Assembly (NCBI GenBank): GCA_938046095.1
Contig: CALIXS010000025.1
Location: 62,001 to 126,000, forward strand
Length of the DNA stretch: 64,000 nucleotides
From: an uncultured Clostridia bacterium
Lineage (GTDB): Bacteria; Bacillota; Clostridia; Peptostreptococcales; Anaerovoracaceae
Reading direction: 5' to 3'
Shown: positions 8,771 through 17,340 of the stretch, one piece after another
Layout: the number at the start of each line of letters is the position of its first letter
Numbering within the stretch: the stretch's first letter is position 1
Notes under the pieces: generated by a model
What the model saw: the letters and a program-made list of their open reading frames with translations, nothing else
What the model was told of the DNA's origin: nothing
Database searches by the model: none
Made by a program: the position numbers and the translations under genes

Positions 8771-11700
8771 ATGAGAAAAGACATCAAAAAGAGGAACATC
8801 AAAAAATTCAAACGCGTTCTTGTCGCAAACCGCGGCGAGATCGCAATCAGGGTGTTCAGAGCATGCCAGGAGCTGGGAATAAGGACGGTTGCGATCTATT
8901 CCGAGGAGGATAGAAACAGCCTGTTCAGGTTCAAAGCGGATGAATCGTATCAGATAGGCGCCGACAAGACGCCTGTCGCCGCATACCTTTCTATAAATGA
9001 GATCATTGACCTCGCCAAAGCAAAGGGCGTGGACGCAATCCATCCCGGCTACGGATTTCTTGCCGAAAATACGGAATTTGCAAAGGCGTGCGAGGAGGCG
9101 GGTATAGAATTTATCGGCCCGACACACGAGATGATGGATCAGCTCGGTGATAAGATCAAGTCGAAGCTCGTCGCCGCGAAGGTGGGCGTTCCTTCCATAC
9201 CTGGCATCGACAAAGCCATCGAAAGTGAAGAGCAGGCAGTTGATTTTGCGGACAGATGCGGATATCCGGTAATGCTCAAAGCTGCCGCGGGCGGCGGCGG
9301 GCGCGGAATGCGCATCGTGAGGAACAGAGAGGACATAGTAAACGAGTTTCGCAGGGCAAAGAGCGAGGCTGCGACGGCGTTCGGCATTGATGATATTTTT
9401 ATAGAAAAATACCTCGAAAATCCGAAGCACATAGAGGTGCAGGTGCTCGGAGACAAGTACGGCAATATTGTTCACCTTTACGAGAGGGACTGCTCGATAC
9501 AAAGGAGGCATCAAAAGGTAATAGAGTTCACGCCGTCACTCGTGCTGACGGAGGAGCAGCGGCAGGCAATATGCGCGGACGCCCTCAGGATAGCCGGTGC
9601 GGTCGATTACAGGAGCGCGGGAACGGTAGAGTTTCTCGTGGATAAACAGGGCAATCACTATTTTATCGAGATGAATCCGAGAATACAGGTTGAGCATACC
9701 GTCACGGAGGTCGTGACGGGGATAGACATCGTACAGTCGCAGATACTCGTGGCTGAGGGTTACGCACTTGACAGCGCCGAGATAGGCATCAAAGGCCAGG
9801 ACGATATCAGGACGAGCGGTTACGCCATACAGTGCCGCATAACGACAGAGGATCCGGGTTCCGGCTTTGCTCCCGATACGGGTACCATTGAGCTTTACAG
9901 GAGCGCCTCGGGTTACGGAATAAGGCTCGACGGAGGCAATGCGTTCACGGGTGCCGTGATATCGCCGTATTACGACAGTCTGCTCGTCAAGATAACAGCG
10001 AGCGCTCTGACATTTGACGGTGCGCGCCGCAAAGCGATACGCGCGCTCAGAGAAACGCAGATAAAGGGCGTCAAGACGAACATAGGGTTTATACTCAATG
10101 TACTCAATCATCCGCAGTTTGAAGAGGGTACGTGCAACACCGGATTTATATCCGCAAATCCGGAGCTGATGGATATAAGGACGAAGGAGGACAAGGAACT
10201 CAAGCTCATAACGTTCCTCGGCAACAAGGCCGTAAACGAAACAAAGGGAAAGAAACCGCAGTTTGATGTCCCGTCGTTCCCGCATGTGACGGAAAGAACG
10301 GTAAAGCAGCTCAGAGGCACCAAGCAGATCCTTGACGAGGAGGGTCCGGAGGCTGTAAGCAGGTGGGCTCTGGCGCAGCAGAAGCTTTTGATCACCGACA
10401 CGACTATGCGCGATGCTCAGCAGTCGCTTATGGCGACGCGTGTACGCACGGTCGACATGGAAAAGATAGCGCCCGCGACCGCTTTGTTCGGTAAAGATCT
10501 GTTCTCGCTCGAAATGTGGGGCGGTGCAACGTTTGACACGTCATACAGATTCCTTAGGGAGGATCCCTGGGAAAGACTCGAGACTCTGCGCAGACTCATA
10601 CCGAATGTCATGTTCCAGATGCTCATACGCGGTTCGAATGCCGTCGGATACAAGAATTATCCGGATAATGTGATCAGAGAGTTCGTGAAGCAGGCGGCGA
10701 AGGCGGGCATCGACGTATTCAGAATCTTCGACTCGCTGAATTGGACTGAAGGAATGAAGATAGCTCTCGACGAGACGCTTAAGCAAAACAAGCTTGCCGA
10801 AGTATGCATTTGCTATACGGGAGATATACTCGACAAGACGAGGACAAAATACAACCTGCATTATTATACGCGCCTTGCCAGAGAATTGCAGGCAGAGGGA
10901 GCTCATATAATATGCATAAAGGATATGTCGGGTCTTCTCAAGCCTATGGCGGCAAGAGAGCTCATAGGAGAACTCAAGCAGGAGCTTAAGATACCAATAC
11001 ATCTACATACGCACGACACGAGCGGCAACGGTATCGCGACCGTCCTCATGGCCGCACAGGCCGGCATTGATATAATCGATGCGTCGTTCAACAGCATGGC
11101 GGGACTCACGTCGCAGCCGGGCCTGAACTCCATAGTGGCTGCACTTGAGCATTCCGTGAGGGATACGGGAATAGAGTTTGAGGGGATACAGCAGCTCTCG
11201 GAGTATTGGAGAGATGTGCGGCCCGTATACGCTCAGTTTGAGTCGGGGCTCAGGACGCCGTCAGCCGAGATATACAAGTACGAGATGCCGGGCGGGCAGT
11301 ATTCCAATCTCAAGGCGCAGGTCGATTCGTTCGGCCTCGGTCACAGGTTCGCGGAGGTTAAGGAAATGTACCGCATGGTAAATCTTATGCTCGGCGATAT
11401 CATTAAAGTGACGCCGACTTCAAAGGTCGTCGGAGATACTGCCATATTCATGATCCAGAACGATATGACGCCGGAGAATATCCTCGAGAAGGGAAAGAAC
11501 GTCGATTTTCCGGATTCCCTCGTATCGTTCATGGAGGGCATGATAGGGCAGCCTCTCGGCGGTTTTCCGAAGAAACTTCAGAAACTGGTGCTCAAGGACA
11601 AGGAACCGATAACCGTAAGGGCGGGAGAACTTCTCGAGCCTGAGGATTTTGAGGCCGACAGAGAACATCTGGTCAGGGATCTCGCTCTGAAAGGAACACC

Positions 11701-12232
11701 TCAGGAGGTTGTAAGCTACGCGATATATCCGAAGGTATTTGAGGATTACATAAGCTCTGTGCGCAGGGAGGGCAGCTTCCGTCACATGGGTTCGGATATA
11801 TTCTTTCACGGCCTCGAGGAGGGAGAAACGTGTGAAGTCAAGCTCGAAGAGGGAAAGGTTCTCATAGTCAGGCTCATAGAGATCAGAGATTCCGACAGCG
11901 AGGGCTTCAGAGAGGTAGTATTTGAGGTAAACGGCAACCGCAGGGTCGTAAGGATCAGGGACAAGGATTTCAAGGACTCTATGGCCGTAGCCGTAACGCG
12001 ATATGCCGATGAAGAAGATCCTATGGAGATCGGCGCAAATATACCGGGAGCCGTCGTCAAGATTCTCGTAAAGGAGGGCGAAGAGATAGAGGCGAACGAG
12101 CCTATTGCCGTCCTTGAGGCAATGAAGATGGAGACGAACATAATTTCTACGGTCAGAGGAACCGTCGACAAGATATTCGTCAAGGAAGGCCAGCAGGTGA
12201 AGGCGGGAGAGATGATCGCCGTTCTGAAGTAA
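8771..12232 (+). CDS. pyc: Pyruvate carboxylase
   Basis: Makes oxaloacetate from pyruvate, bicarbonate and ATP. Domains in order: biotin carboxylase (residues about 10-460, with AAAGGGGRGMR ATP-grasp loop and EMNPRIQVEHTVTE), carboxyltransferase (HMGL-like, about 530-830, beginning TDTTMRDAQQS), the PYC tetramerisation domain, and a C-terminal biotinyl domain with the biotin-acceptor lysine in EAMKMET (residue 1119). Length 1153 aa is normal for the single-chain enzyme. I prefer ATG at 8771 because GGAAG sits nine bases upstream; ATG at 8756 would add five residues and lacks a ribosome binding site. Together with malic enzyme at 33 kb it provides anaplerotic links between C3 and C4 acids. A terminator follows. 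Confidence 0.96.
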   Translation: MRKDIKKRNIKKFKRVLVANRGEIAIRVFRACQELGIRTVAIYSEEDRNSLFRFKADESYQIGADKTPVAAYLSINEIIDLAKAKGVDAIHPGYGFLAENTEFAKACEEAGIEFIGPTHEMMDQLGDKIKSKLVAAKVGVPSIPGIDKAIESEEQAVDFADRCGYPVMLKAAAGGGGRGMRIVRNREDIVNEFRRAKSEAATAFGIDDIFIEKYLENPKHIEVQVLGDKYGNIVHLYERDCSIQRRHQKVIEFTPSLVLTEEQRQAICADALRIAGAVDYRSAGTVEFLVDKQGNHYFIEMNPRIQVEHTVTEVVTGIDIVQSQILVAEGYALDSAEIGIKGQDDIRTSGYAIQCRITTEDPGSGFAPDTGTIELYRSASGYGIRLDGGNAFTGAVISPYYDSLLVKITASALTFDGARRKAIRALRETQIKGVKTNIGFILNVLNHPQFEEGTCNTGFISANPELMDIRTKEDKELKLITFLGNKAVNETKGKKPQFDVPSFPHVTERTVKQLRGTKQILDEEGPEAVSRWALAQQKLLITDTTMRDAQQSLMATRVRTVDMEKIAPATALFGKDLFSLEMWGGATFDTSYRFLREDPWERLETLRRLIPNVMFQMLIRGSNAVGYKNYPDNVIREFVKQAAKAGIDVFRIFDSLNWTEGMKIALDETLKQNKLAEVCICYTGDILDKTRTKYNLHYYTRLARELQAEGAHIICIKDMSGLLKPMAARELIGELKQELKIPIHLHTHDTSGNGIATVLMAAQAGIDIIDASFNSMAGLTSQPGLNSIVAALEHSVRDTGIEFEGIQQLSEYWRDVRPVYAQFESGLRTPSAEIYKYEMPGGQYSNLKAQVDSFGLGHRFAEVKEMYRMVNLMLGDIIKVTPTSKVVGDTAIFMIQNDMTPENILEKGKNVDFPDSLVSFMEGMIGQPLGGFPKKLQKLVLKDKEPITVRAGELLEPEDFEADREHLVRDLALKGTPQEVVSYAIYPKVFEDYISSVRREGSFRHMGSDIFFHGLEEGETCEVKLEEGKVLIVRLIEIRDSDSEGFREVVFEVNGNRRVVRIRDKDFKDSMAVAVTRYADEEDPMEIGANIPGAVVKILVKEGEEIEANEPIAVLEAMKMETNIISTVRGTVDKIFVKEGQQVKAGEMIAVLK

Positions 12233-12240
12233 AAACAAAA

Positions 12241-12276
12241 GGGGACACTTCGGCGAAGAGGTGTCTCCTGTTTTAC
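12241..12276 (+). terminator. Terminator after pyc
   Basis: GGGGACAC and GTGTCTCC arms form an 8-bp stem (12241-12248 with 12261-12268), followed by TGTTTTA. It lies only a few bases before the DUF523 gene. Confidence 0.7.
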
Positions 12277-12279
12277 AGT

Positions 12280-12747
12280 GTGAAGAAAATGGAAAAGATA
12301 TTGATTTCAGCATGCCTCTACGGAGACGGCATATATAGGTACGACGGTAAAGACAAAGCGAGCGCAGATCCTCTGATCCTCAAATGGAAGAAGGAGGGAC
12401 GCCTCGTTCCCGTGTGTCCCGAAATGGAGGGTGGCCTTACGATGCCGCGTGATCCGGCGGAAAGACAAGGCAAACGCGTTATAAACAAAAAGGGGCGGGA
12501 TGTGACTGCGGAATATGAGCGCGGATCATCGGCGGCTCTCGAGGCGGCTTACCGCGAGCACGTCGTCTGCGCAATATTTAAGGAAAGATCGCCGTCCTGC
12601 GGCGTACATGAGATATATGACGGTTCTCATACGGGCAGGGTGATACCGGGAGAGGGCGTAACCTCGGCGCTGCTCAGGGAGCGCGGCATACCTGTCTTTT
12701 CGGAGAATGAGTGCGGGAAGGTTTTGATGTTTATTAAATCACTCTGA
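12280..12747 (+). CDS. DUF523 family protein
   Basis: A 155-residue protein of the DUF523 family: the N terminus LISACLYGDGIYRYDGK, VCPEMEGGLTMPRDPAE and KERSPSCGVHEIYDG are the family hallmarks, with conserved cysteines in SACL, VCPE and SPSCG that may bind a metal or Fe-S cluster. The function is not established. The start is either GTG at 12280 or ATG at 12289; neither has a convincing ribosome binding site and the pyc terminator lies directly upstream, so how it is expressed is unclear. Confidence 0.85.
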   Translation: MKKMEKILISACLYGDGIYRYDGKDKASADPLILKWKKEGRLVPVCPEMEGGLTMPRDPAERQGKRVINKKGRDVTAEYERGSSAALEAAYREHVVCAIFKERSPSCGVHEIYDGSHTGRVIPGEGVTSALLRERGIPVFSENECGKVLMFIKSL

Positions 12748-12805
12748 TGTTATATAATTATCTTGTTGTTTGATAATAAAAGGCCAAAATGAAGGAGAAT
12801 ATCAG

Positions 12806-14587
12806 ATGAAAGCATTACTCACGGGCGATGAGGCTATTGCGAGAGGTGCATGGGAAGCCGGAGTCAGGCACGCGTCCGCCTATCCAGGAACTCCAAGCAC
12901 CGAGATACTCGAAAATATCGCCGGCTATGATGAAATATACGCGGAATGGTCACCTAACGAGAAGGTAGCAATGGAGTCCGCTATCGGAGCGTCTATGGCG
13001 GGAGTAAGGAGCATGGCTTCGATGAAACACGTCGGCGTCAATGTCGCAGCTGATCCGCTTATGACGTTTTCGTATATGGGTGTGAACGGCGGGGCTGTTA
13101 TAGTTACGGCCGATGAACCCGGGATGTTCAGCTCACAGAACGAACAGGACAACAGAAATTACGCCAAGGCCGGAAAGATACCTATGTTCGAGCCGTCAGA
13201 CAGCCGTGACTGCATAGAGATGATGAAAGCAGCTTTTGAAGTTTCGGAAGAATATAACGTCGTGGTTATGGTGAGGCTTGTGACGCGAGTATGCCACAGC
13301 AAATCTGTCGTCGAAATGGGCGAACGCGAGGAACATCCGGTCAGAGAGTGGACTCCCGATCCGATGAAATACGTAGCTCTTCCGGCGAATTCGAGAGTAT
13401 TGAGGGCAGGCATAGAGGAACGCCAAAAAAGGCTCGCGTCTTACAGCGACTCGTGTCCGTTCAATATTACAGAGATGAACGGGACAAAGGTCGGAGTCAT
13501 AGCTTCCGGTCCGTCCTATTGGTATGCGAAGGAAGTATTCGGAGATGACGCTTCATATCTAAGACTCGGCTTCACAAATCCGCTGCCCGAACAGAAGATC
13601 AGAGACTTCTGTTCGAGTGTAAGCGATGTATATATCGTAGAAGAAGACGATCCGTATATAGAGGAATTCGTACAGCGTCTCGGCTTCGCCTGTCACGGCA
13701 AGGACACTTTCCCTCCTTACGGAGAGATGACACCGGACGTGCTTCGCAGGTCGCTTACAGGAGAGTTTCTTCCGCAGGTCGAATTTGACAGAACAAAGAT
13801 AATAAAAAGGCCGCCTTCACTTTGCGCCGGCTGTCCGCACAGGGGATTATTTTATCGTCTCGGTAAGCGCAAAGACATAATGATAAGCGGAGACATCGGA
13901 TGTTATACGCTGGCTGCCGGGGCTCCGTACAACGCCATGAATTCCTGCGTATGTATGGGCGCTTCTATAAGCGTCGGGCACGGGGCGCAGCAGGCGTTCA
14001 ACAGAGCGGGTGTAAGGAGAAAGGTCGTTACCGTCCTCGGCGACTCCACATTCTTTCATACGGGCATCAATTCGCTTATAAATACCGTTTACAATAACAG
14101 TAATACGATAAACATAATCCTTGACAACAGAATTACGGGGATGACGGGTCATCAGCAAAATCCGGGAACGGGATTTACCGTTAAGGGCGAGCCGACTAAC
14201 ATGATAGTCCTGAAGGATCTCGTCGAGGCCATAGGTATAAAGCACGTAAGGGTTATCGATCCTAACGATCTTGCGGCTGTCGATGCTGCGCTCGACGAGT
14301 TCATGGATCTTGACGAGCCTTCTGTAATAATCACGAGGTGGCCGTGCGTACTGAAGAAGTTTTCGGACGCAGACCTTGCGGAGTTTCCGGGGCTTTTCTC
14401 CACGAAGGATACAGTCGACGAGTCGAAGTGTATAGGCTGCAGGCGGTGTCAGATGACGGGCTGCCCGGCATTGATCTTTGATGATCAAAAGAAAAAGGTG
14501 CACATAAACAAAACGGACTGCGTGGGCTGTGATGTGTGCGCTCAGGTCTGCCCTGTGAACGCGATCTCAAAGGAGGAGAGACAATGA
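12806..14587 (+). CDS. iorA: Indolepyruvate:ferredoxin oxidoreductase, alpha subunit
   Basis: The large subunit of the enzyme that oxidatively decarboxylates aryl pyruvates (from Trp, Tyr, Phe) with CoA to arylacetyl-CoA while reducing ferredoxin. Visible parts: N-terminal pyrimidine-binding domain (GDEAIARGAWEAG, SAYPGTPSTE), the TPP-binding domain (GDIGCYTLA near residue 355 and GDSTFFHTG near 412), and two [4Fe-4S] ferredoxin motifs at the C terminus (CIGCRRC near 542, CVGCDVCAQVCP near 572). The start ATG at 12806 has AAGGAGA seven bases upstream; a longer in-frame extension back to 12770 has no such site. It shares an ATGA overlap with iorB and leads a three-gene operon that ends with an aminotransferase. 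Confidence 0.95.
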   Translation: MKALLTGDEAIARGAWEAGVRHASAYPGTPSTEILENIAGYDEIYAEWSPNEKVAMESAIGASMAGVRSMASMKHVGVNVAADPLMTFSYMGVNGGAVIVTADEPGMFSSQNEQDNRNYAKAGKIPMFEPSDSRDCIEMMKAAFEVSEEYNVVVMVRLVTRVCHSKSVVEMGEREEHPVREWTPDPMKYVALPANSRVLRAGIEERQKRLASYSDSCPFNITEMNGTKVGVIASGPSYWYAKEVFGDDASYLRLGFTNPLPEQKIRDFCSSVSDVYIVEEDDPYIEEFVQRLGFACHGKDTFPPYGEMTPDVLRRSLTGEFLPQVEFDRTKIIKRPPSLCAGCPHRGLFYRLGKRKDIMISGDIGCYTLAAGAPYNAMNSCVCMGASISVGHGAQQAFNRAGVRRKVVTVLGDSTFFHTGINSLINTVYNNSNTINIILDNRITGMTGHQQNPGTGFTVKGEPTNMIVLKDLVEAIGIKHVRVIDPNDLAAVDAALDEFMDLDEPSVIITRWPCVLKKFSDADLAEFPGLFSTKDTVDESKCIGCRRCQMTGCPALIFDDQKKKVHINKTDCVGCDVCAQVCPVNAISKEERQ

Positions 14588-15165
14588 CAAAAAATATCCT
14601 GCTGGCAGGAGTAGGAGGCCAGGGTACGATCCTCGCCGCAAAGATGCTGACACTCGGCCTTATGGAAGAAGGATACGACGTAAAGATGAGCGAAATACAC
14701 GGTATGAGCCAAAGAGGCGGAGACGTCGTATCGCAGGTGAGATACAGCAGGGATAAGGTGTATTCTCCGGTAATAGAAAAGGGGACGGCGGATATCGTCG
14801 TTGCTTTCGAAGAGATGGAGGCACTGCGCAACCTCGTTTATCTGAAGCGGAACGGAGCCGTAGTCGTAAACAGAGTCAGGATCCCCTCTATGACGATACT
14901 TACGGGAGCAGAGGTCTATCCGGACGATATCATGGAGGAAATATCAAAGGCGACTGAAAACGTAACGGCGCTTTATGCGACCGATATGGCCGAAAGCCTC
15001 GGAAATGCAAAAGCGGCAAACGTAATACTGCTCGGAGCGCTCGTCAGATCTATGGGACTTGACGATATAGACTGGGAAGAAATCGTTGCAAAAAACGTCA
15101 AAGCGAAGTTCAAAGACCTGAACATAGAGGCTTTCAAAGCCGGAATGGAGGCGGCACGTAAATGA
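14584..15165 (+). CDS. iorB: Indolepyruvate:ferredoxin oxidoreductase, beta subunit
   Basis: The 193-residue gamma-domain partner of IorA; the N terminus NILLAGVGGQGTILAAKML is the standard start of the pyruvate/ketoisovalerate oxidoreductase gamma family, followed by EIHGMSQRGGDVVSQVR. The start at 14584 sits seven bases after a strong AAAGGAGGAG site and overlaps the iorA stop as ATGA. The stop codon overlaps the aminotransferase start in the same way at 15162-15165, so all three genes are probably translated in tandem. Confidence 0.95.
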   Translation: MTKNILLAGVGGQGTILAAKMLTLGLMEEGYDVKMSEIHGMSQRGGDVVSQVRYSRDKVYSPVIEKGTADIVVAFEEMEALRNLVYLKRNGAVVVNRVRIPSMTILTGAEVYPDDIMEEISKATENVTALYATDMAESLGNAKAANVILLGALVRSMGLDDIDWEEIVAKNVKAKFKDLNIEAFKAGMEAARK

Positions 15166-16349
15166 TTTCAAGCAAAATGGAGCCTCTGGTGCGGAATAAC
15201 TCCGTAATCAGGCAGATGTTCGAGGAAGGAAAAACGATGGCGGCAAGGTTCGGGGCCGACAACGTATTTGATTTCAGCCTCGGTAATCCGAACGTTCCGG
15301 CACCTCAGGAGGTGAACGAGGCAATAATCGACATCGTCAGGAACGATGATCCTGTTAAGGTTCACGGGTATATGAGCAATGCCGGGTTTCCTGAGACGCG
15401 AAGAGCCGTCGCGGATAACATCAACAGGCGCTTTGGCACATCGTTTGAGGAGCATAATATAATAATGACCGTGGGTGCAGGTTCTGCACTCAACGTGGTA
15501 CTCAAGACGGTGCTCGACGAGGGCGATGAGGTCGTCTGCCTCGCACCGTATTTCGTCGAATACGGTAACTACATACGCAACTACGGCGGAAAGCCCGTGG
15601 TTATATCGCCAAACCCCGAGGGCGGCTTTATGCCGGGATTCGATGAGCTCGAGTTGAAGACAGGACCCAAAACAAGGGCGGTAATAATTAACAACCCGAA
15701 CAATCCGACGGGCGTCATATACCCGGAGAGCGTTATAAAGAAGCTCGCCTCGCTGCTGTCAAAAAAGGAGAAGGAATACGGCACCGTCATATATCTCATA
15801 GGTGACGAGCCGTACAGGGAGCTCGCTTACGGCGGGGCTGAGGTCCCGTATTTGACAAAGTACTACGCAGACACGATTATAACCTATTCGTACAGCAAAT
15901 CGCTGTCGCTGCCGGGGGAGCGCATAGGATATATTGCGGTACCGTCGGAGTCGGACGGCGCGGATGAGTTTATAGAAGCGGCGACGATAGCCAACCGCGT
16001 TACGGGATGTGTCAACGCTCCGTCACTCATGCAGCTCGTTATAGCCAGGTGTGCAGATGCAAAATGCAACGTTGCGTACTACGAGCGCAACGGCAGGACG
16101 CTTTACGATGCCCTGACCGGAATGGGCTTCGACTGTGTGGAACCTCAGGGCGCTTTTTACCTGTGGGTCAAATCACCTGTGGCGGACGATAAGGAATTCG
16201 CCGCCGCAGCAAAGAAGCATAATATTTTGTTGGTGCCGGGGTCTTCGTTTGCGGGGCCGGGATATGTGCGTATATCGTACTGCGTCTCGTATGAGCAGAT
16301 AACGAGGTCGCTTACGGCGTTCGAAGCTTTGGCGAAAGAGTACTTTTAG
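15162..16349 (+). CDS. Class I/II PLP-dependent aminotransferase
   Basis: A fold-type I aminotransferase of 395 aa. The PLP-binding lysine is K246 in SYSKSLSLPGERIGY; NNPNNPTGV (about residue 177-185) and GDEPYREL (about 214-221) are the usual cofactor and substrate contacts, and the C-terminal arginine is in GYVRISYC. The exact amino acid is not given by the sequence, but co-transcription with iorAB argues that it converts aromatic amino acids to the aryl pyruvates that IorAB oxidises. Aspartate or alanine as substrate remain possible. The start overlaps the iorB stop. Confidence 0.9.
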   Translation: MISSKMEPLVRNNSVIRQMFEEGKTMAARFGADNVFDFSLGNPNVPAPQEVNEAIIDIVRNDDPVKVHGYMSNAGFPETRRAVADNINRRFGTSFEEHNIIMTVGAGSALNVVLKTVLDEGDEVVCLAPYFVEYGNYIRNYGGKPVVISPNPEGGFMPGFDELELKTGPKTRAVIINNPNNPTGVIYPESVIKKLASLLSKKEKEYGTVIYLIGDEPYRELAYGGAEVPYLTKYYADTIITYSYSKSLSLPGERIGYIAVPSESDGADEFIEAATIANRVTGCVNAPSLMQLVIARCADAKCNVAYYERNGRTLYDALTGMGFDCVEPQGAFYLWVKSPVADDKEFAAAAKKHNILLVPGSSFAGPGYVRISYCVSYEQITRSLTAFEALAKEYF

Positions 16350-16356
16350 GTGAAAA

Positions 16357-17142
16357 ATGAACGAAGGATCAAGGATAGCTCTGCTTATAGACGCAGAGAA
16401 CATATCCGCGCATTACGCGGATTACATAATGGAAGAGGTAGAGAATTACGGCGTCTGTTCATATAAGCGTATTTATGGAAGCTGGGACAGAATAGTTCAT
16501 ACCAAATGGGAAGGGGAGATTAACAAAAATTCCCTGAAGCCCGTCATGCTTATCAACAACACAAAGGGCAAAAACGCAAGCGACTCCGCTCTCATAATAG
16601 ACGCGATGGATATTCTGTACGGCGGTAATGTGGACGGCTTTTGCATCGTATCGTCCGACAGCGATTTTACATCTCTCGCAAGGCGCCTTATGGAGTCCGG
16701 AATGCTGATGATAGGCATGGGAGAATCGGATAAGGCGACAGAGGCTCTCGAGAACGCATATGATAAATTTATTTATATCGACCTGATTGCCAAGGAGAGC
16801 GAAGAAGAGGCCCGAAAGGCCGCCGAGGCGGAAGCCGAAGCTGCGCGGCACGAACCGCAGCGTGAGAAGAAATCCGCAGCGACCGGCAAGACGCCGAGCA
16901 AACGGACTCTCGAGAACAAGATCAAACAGATCATAATGGAAAACGAGGATCAGGGGAGAGCCACAGACCTCGGACAGGTGGGCTCCGAGCTTGCCCGCAT
17001 ATACAGAAACTTTGACGTAAGATATTACGATAAGAAGGGGGGAGGCAAATACAGGTATCTGAAAGAATTTGTCAGCGATTTAAGGAGCATCAGACTCGAC
17101 AGCAACGGTGACAACAGGATCTATGTCAGCATAAAAAAATAA
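16357..17142 (+). CDS. NYN (LabA/PIN-like) domain protein with C-terminal OST-HTH/LOTUS domain
   Basis: The first 150 residues form a NYN domain, a PIN-like RNase fold: acidic residues sit in LLIDAENIS, DSALIIDAMD and VSSDSDFTSLA. A charged Ala/Glu-rich linker (about 150-185) follows and then a C-terminal OST-HTH/LOTUS-type domain (LENKIKQIIMENEDQGR... to the end), which in other proteins binds RNA or links helicases. This combination suggests an RNA-processing or RNA-turnover factor; bacterial targets are unknown. It begins 7 bases after the aminotransferase gene (GGTGAAAA upstream of ATG) and may be the last gene of that operon. A terminator follows at 17181. Confidence 0.85.
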   Translation: MNEGSRIALLIDAENISAHYADYIMEEVENYGVCSYKRIYGSWDRIVHTKWEGEINKNSLKPVMLINNTKGKNASDSALIIDAMDILYGGNVDGFCIVSSDSDFTSLARRLMESGMLMIGMGESDKATEALENAYDKFIYIDLIAKESEEEARKAAEAEAEAARHEPQREKKSAATGKTPSKRTLENKIKQIIMENEDQGRATDLGQVGSELARIYRNFDVRYYDKKGGGKYRYLKEFVSDLRSIRLDSNGDNRIYVSIKK

Positions 17143-17180
17143 ATATGAAGAGTACCGGGGTGGCAGCGCGCGATCCCGTT

Positions 17181-17224
17181 ACGACGGCCTGCAGCATGCA
17201 AAGCATGCGGCGGGTCGTTTTTTG
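17181..17224 (+). terminator. Intrinsic terminator after the NYN gene
   Basis: A long stem: GCATGC arms around AAA, one A/G mismatch, then a further nine pairs (ACGGCCTGC with GCGGGTCGT, two G-U), followed by a run of T at 17218-17224. Confidence 0.85.
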
Positions 17225-17340
17225 TTCTGCACATGCGGAGTTATTTTGACTTGATTTTGCAATAAACAGGACTATAATTGGATACAGCTTTTGGTGTACA
17301 CATTTTGCGCACACGGACACAAAGAACAGGAGGCATTTCA

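Noticed and set aside
8747..9514. Antisense frame over the start of pyc
   Set aside because: Shadow of the biotin carboxylase domain; no start signals.
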